Shown here in pieces: positions 63,635-64,000 of a stretch of 64,000 nt of DNA (the first letter of the stretch is position 1; each line of letters opens with the position of its first letter). The stretch is from Chitinophagaceae bacterium (GTDB lineage: Bacteria; Bacteroidota; Bacteroidia; Chitinophagales; Chitinophagaceae). The notes below the pieces were generated by a model, which was given only the letters and a program-made list of their open reading frames with translations, did not search any database and was not told where the DNA came from. The position numbers were made by a program, and so were the translations under genes. The stretch covers positions 248,001 through 312,000 of the forward strand of contig JAFKGR010000003.1 of NCBI GenBank assembly GCA_017307735.1. The letters run 5' to 3'.

Positions 63635-63847
63635 ATGATAAATAGGAAAATAAAAGCATTAAGAATAATTTTTCTCAAATCAATTATTAATTCACTTTCC
63701 TTAATAATAGTTTTAGTGATATTCAGGCATTTCAATATTTTTGAATATGGCAGCAGACCTTATTCAGGTCTCATTATAGAGTCTGTCATTGCAGGAATTA
63801 TTTCTTCTCTTTTACTATTTTTTTATGAAAGCCAAAAGTTAAAATGA
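63635..63847 (+). CDS. Small two-helix membrane protein
   Basis: 70 residues from the ATG at 63635. An earlier start at 63605 overlaps the stop of the lipoprotein gene. A basic N-terminus (MINRKIKALRIIFLK) is followed by helices at about 13-32 and 47-66 with a short loop (NIFEYGSRPYSG). It lies 14 bases behind the lipoprotein gene, so it is probably cotranscribed. Size and topology recall bacteriocin immunity proteins, but no family was recognised. Confidence 0.7.
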   Translation: MINRKIKALRIIFLKSIINSLSLIIVLVIFRHFNIFEYGSRPYSGLIIESVIAGIISSLLLFFYESQKLK

Positions 63848-63882
63848 CAATTAAAAAAACGAATAGATAGCTTTTATACTAT

Positions 63883-64000
63883 TTATAATTCACTAATAGT
63901 CCTAAATGTATCTAAATAAAGTTGAAATGAGGTGATTGAAATAATTCTTTCTACAGTGAGTTTATCTTGAATAATTCTTTCCAGTTCCTTTGAAAGTTCC
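63883..64000 (-). CDS. C-terminal end of a gene continuing past the window
   Basis: A minus-strand frame entering from the right edge, 38 codons then TAA (63883-63885). It encodes a helical, charged end (ELSKELERIIQDKLTVERII). Too short to identify; the codon composition is plausible for a real gene. Confidence 0.4.
   Translation of the reverse strand, partial: ELSKELERIIQDKLTVERIISITSFQLYLDTFRTISEL

Noticed and set aside
1..64000. CRISPR arrays, prophage genes and rRNA genes
   Set aside because: No regularly spaced repeats, phage structural or integrase genes, or rRNA sequences were seen.

Overview
The window looks like a chromosomal segment of a Bacteroidota bacterium, most likely from the Chitinophagales/Sphingobacteriia side of the phylum. 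The evidence is a SusC-type TonB-dependent receptor, a type IX secretion C-terminal sorting domain (CHU_C), Bacteroidota-style LptD/OstA and MCE proteins, low GC, no Shine-Dalgarno sequences, and repeated matches to the Bacteroidota promoter -7 box TAnnTTTG. No plasmid or prophage backbone is visible. The species cannot be named from this sequence alone.

Layout. 1-3500: the 5' two thirds of a SusC-like receptor (minus strand), a long gene-poor stretch and two doubtful small ORFs. 3511-7232: the alpha ribosomal operon infA-rpmJ-rpsM-rpsK-rpsD-rpoA-rplQ (minus), with a promoter at one end and a terminator at the other. 7390-9715: a lipoprotein, a small conserved protein and homogentisate dioxygenase. 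9786-13040: a surface polysaccharide locus with a stand-alone pseudo-receiver protein, a sugar transferase with a second receiver-like domain, and a membrane GT2. 13167-18009: thrA-thrB-thrC behind a threonine/isoleucine-rich leader peptide with attenuator-like pairing. 18071-31522: mixed housekeeping and envelope genes (polysaccharide deacetylase, phosphoethanolamine-transferase-like protein, ftsK, GT2, DUF423, aroK, glutaryl-CoA dehydrogenase, pyrF, ABC exporter, L,D-transpeptidase, hpd). 31815-41575: envelope biogenesis (lptD, divergent cell-wall amidase, TMEM175-like channel, methyltransferase, MCE protein, OstA-like protein). 41681-47338: amino-acid permease, putative glycosyltransferase, Ycf48-like protein and dnaX. 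47502-49908: rplK-rplA-rplJ-rplL as an isolated unit. 50053-55363: a mevalonate operon. 55455-60645: an HMA-AraC fusion regulator, a strongly folded intergenic element, a secreted protein, a T9SS cargo protein and a lipoprotein. 60838-64000: an IS630-family element followed by an accessory stretch (Xre regulator, lipoprotein with a glycine-rich hydrophobic tail, two-helix membrane protein, start of a further gene).

How the genes fit together. hpd and hmgA supply two consecutive steps of tyrosine breakdown but lie about 21 kb apart. The five-gene mevalonate operon covers HMG-CoA to DMAPP; thiolase and HMG-CoA synthase must be elsewhere. LptD, the OstA-like protein and the MCE protein point to outer-membrane lipid and LPS transport. 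Both ribosomal clusters are cut off from their usual neighbours (secY/map, nusG/secE, rpoBC), so conserved superoperons have been rearranged.

Best candidates for new biology: the structured intergenic element at 56197-56344, the lipoprotein/two-helix-protein pair beside the IS element, the threonine leader, the paired receiver-like domains in the polysaccharide locus, the HMA-AraC fusion, and a recurring promoter arrangement (TAnnTTTG, 4-6 bases, ATG) that suggests leaderless mRNAs.
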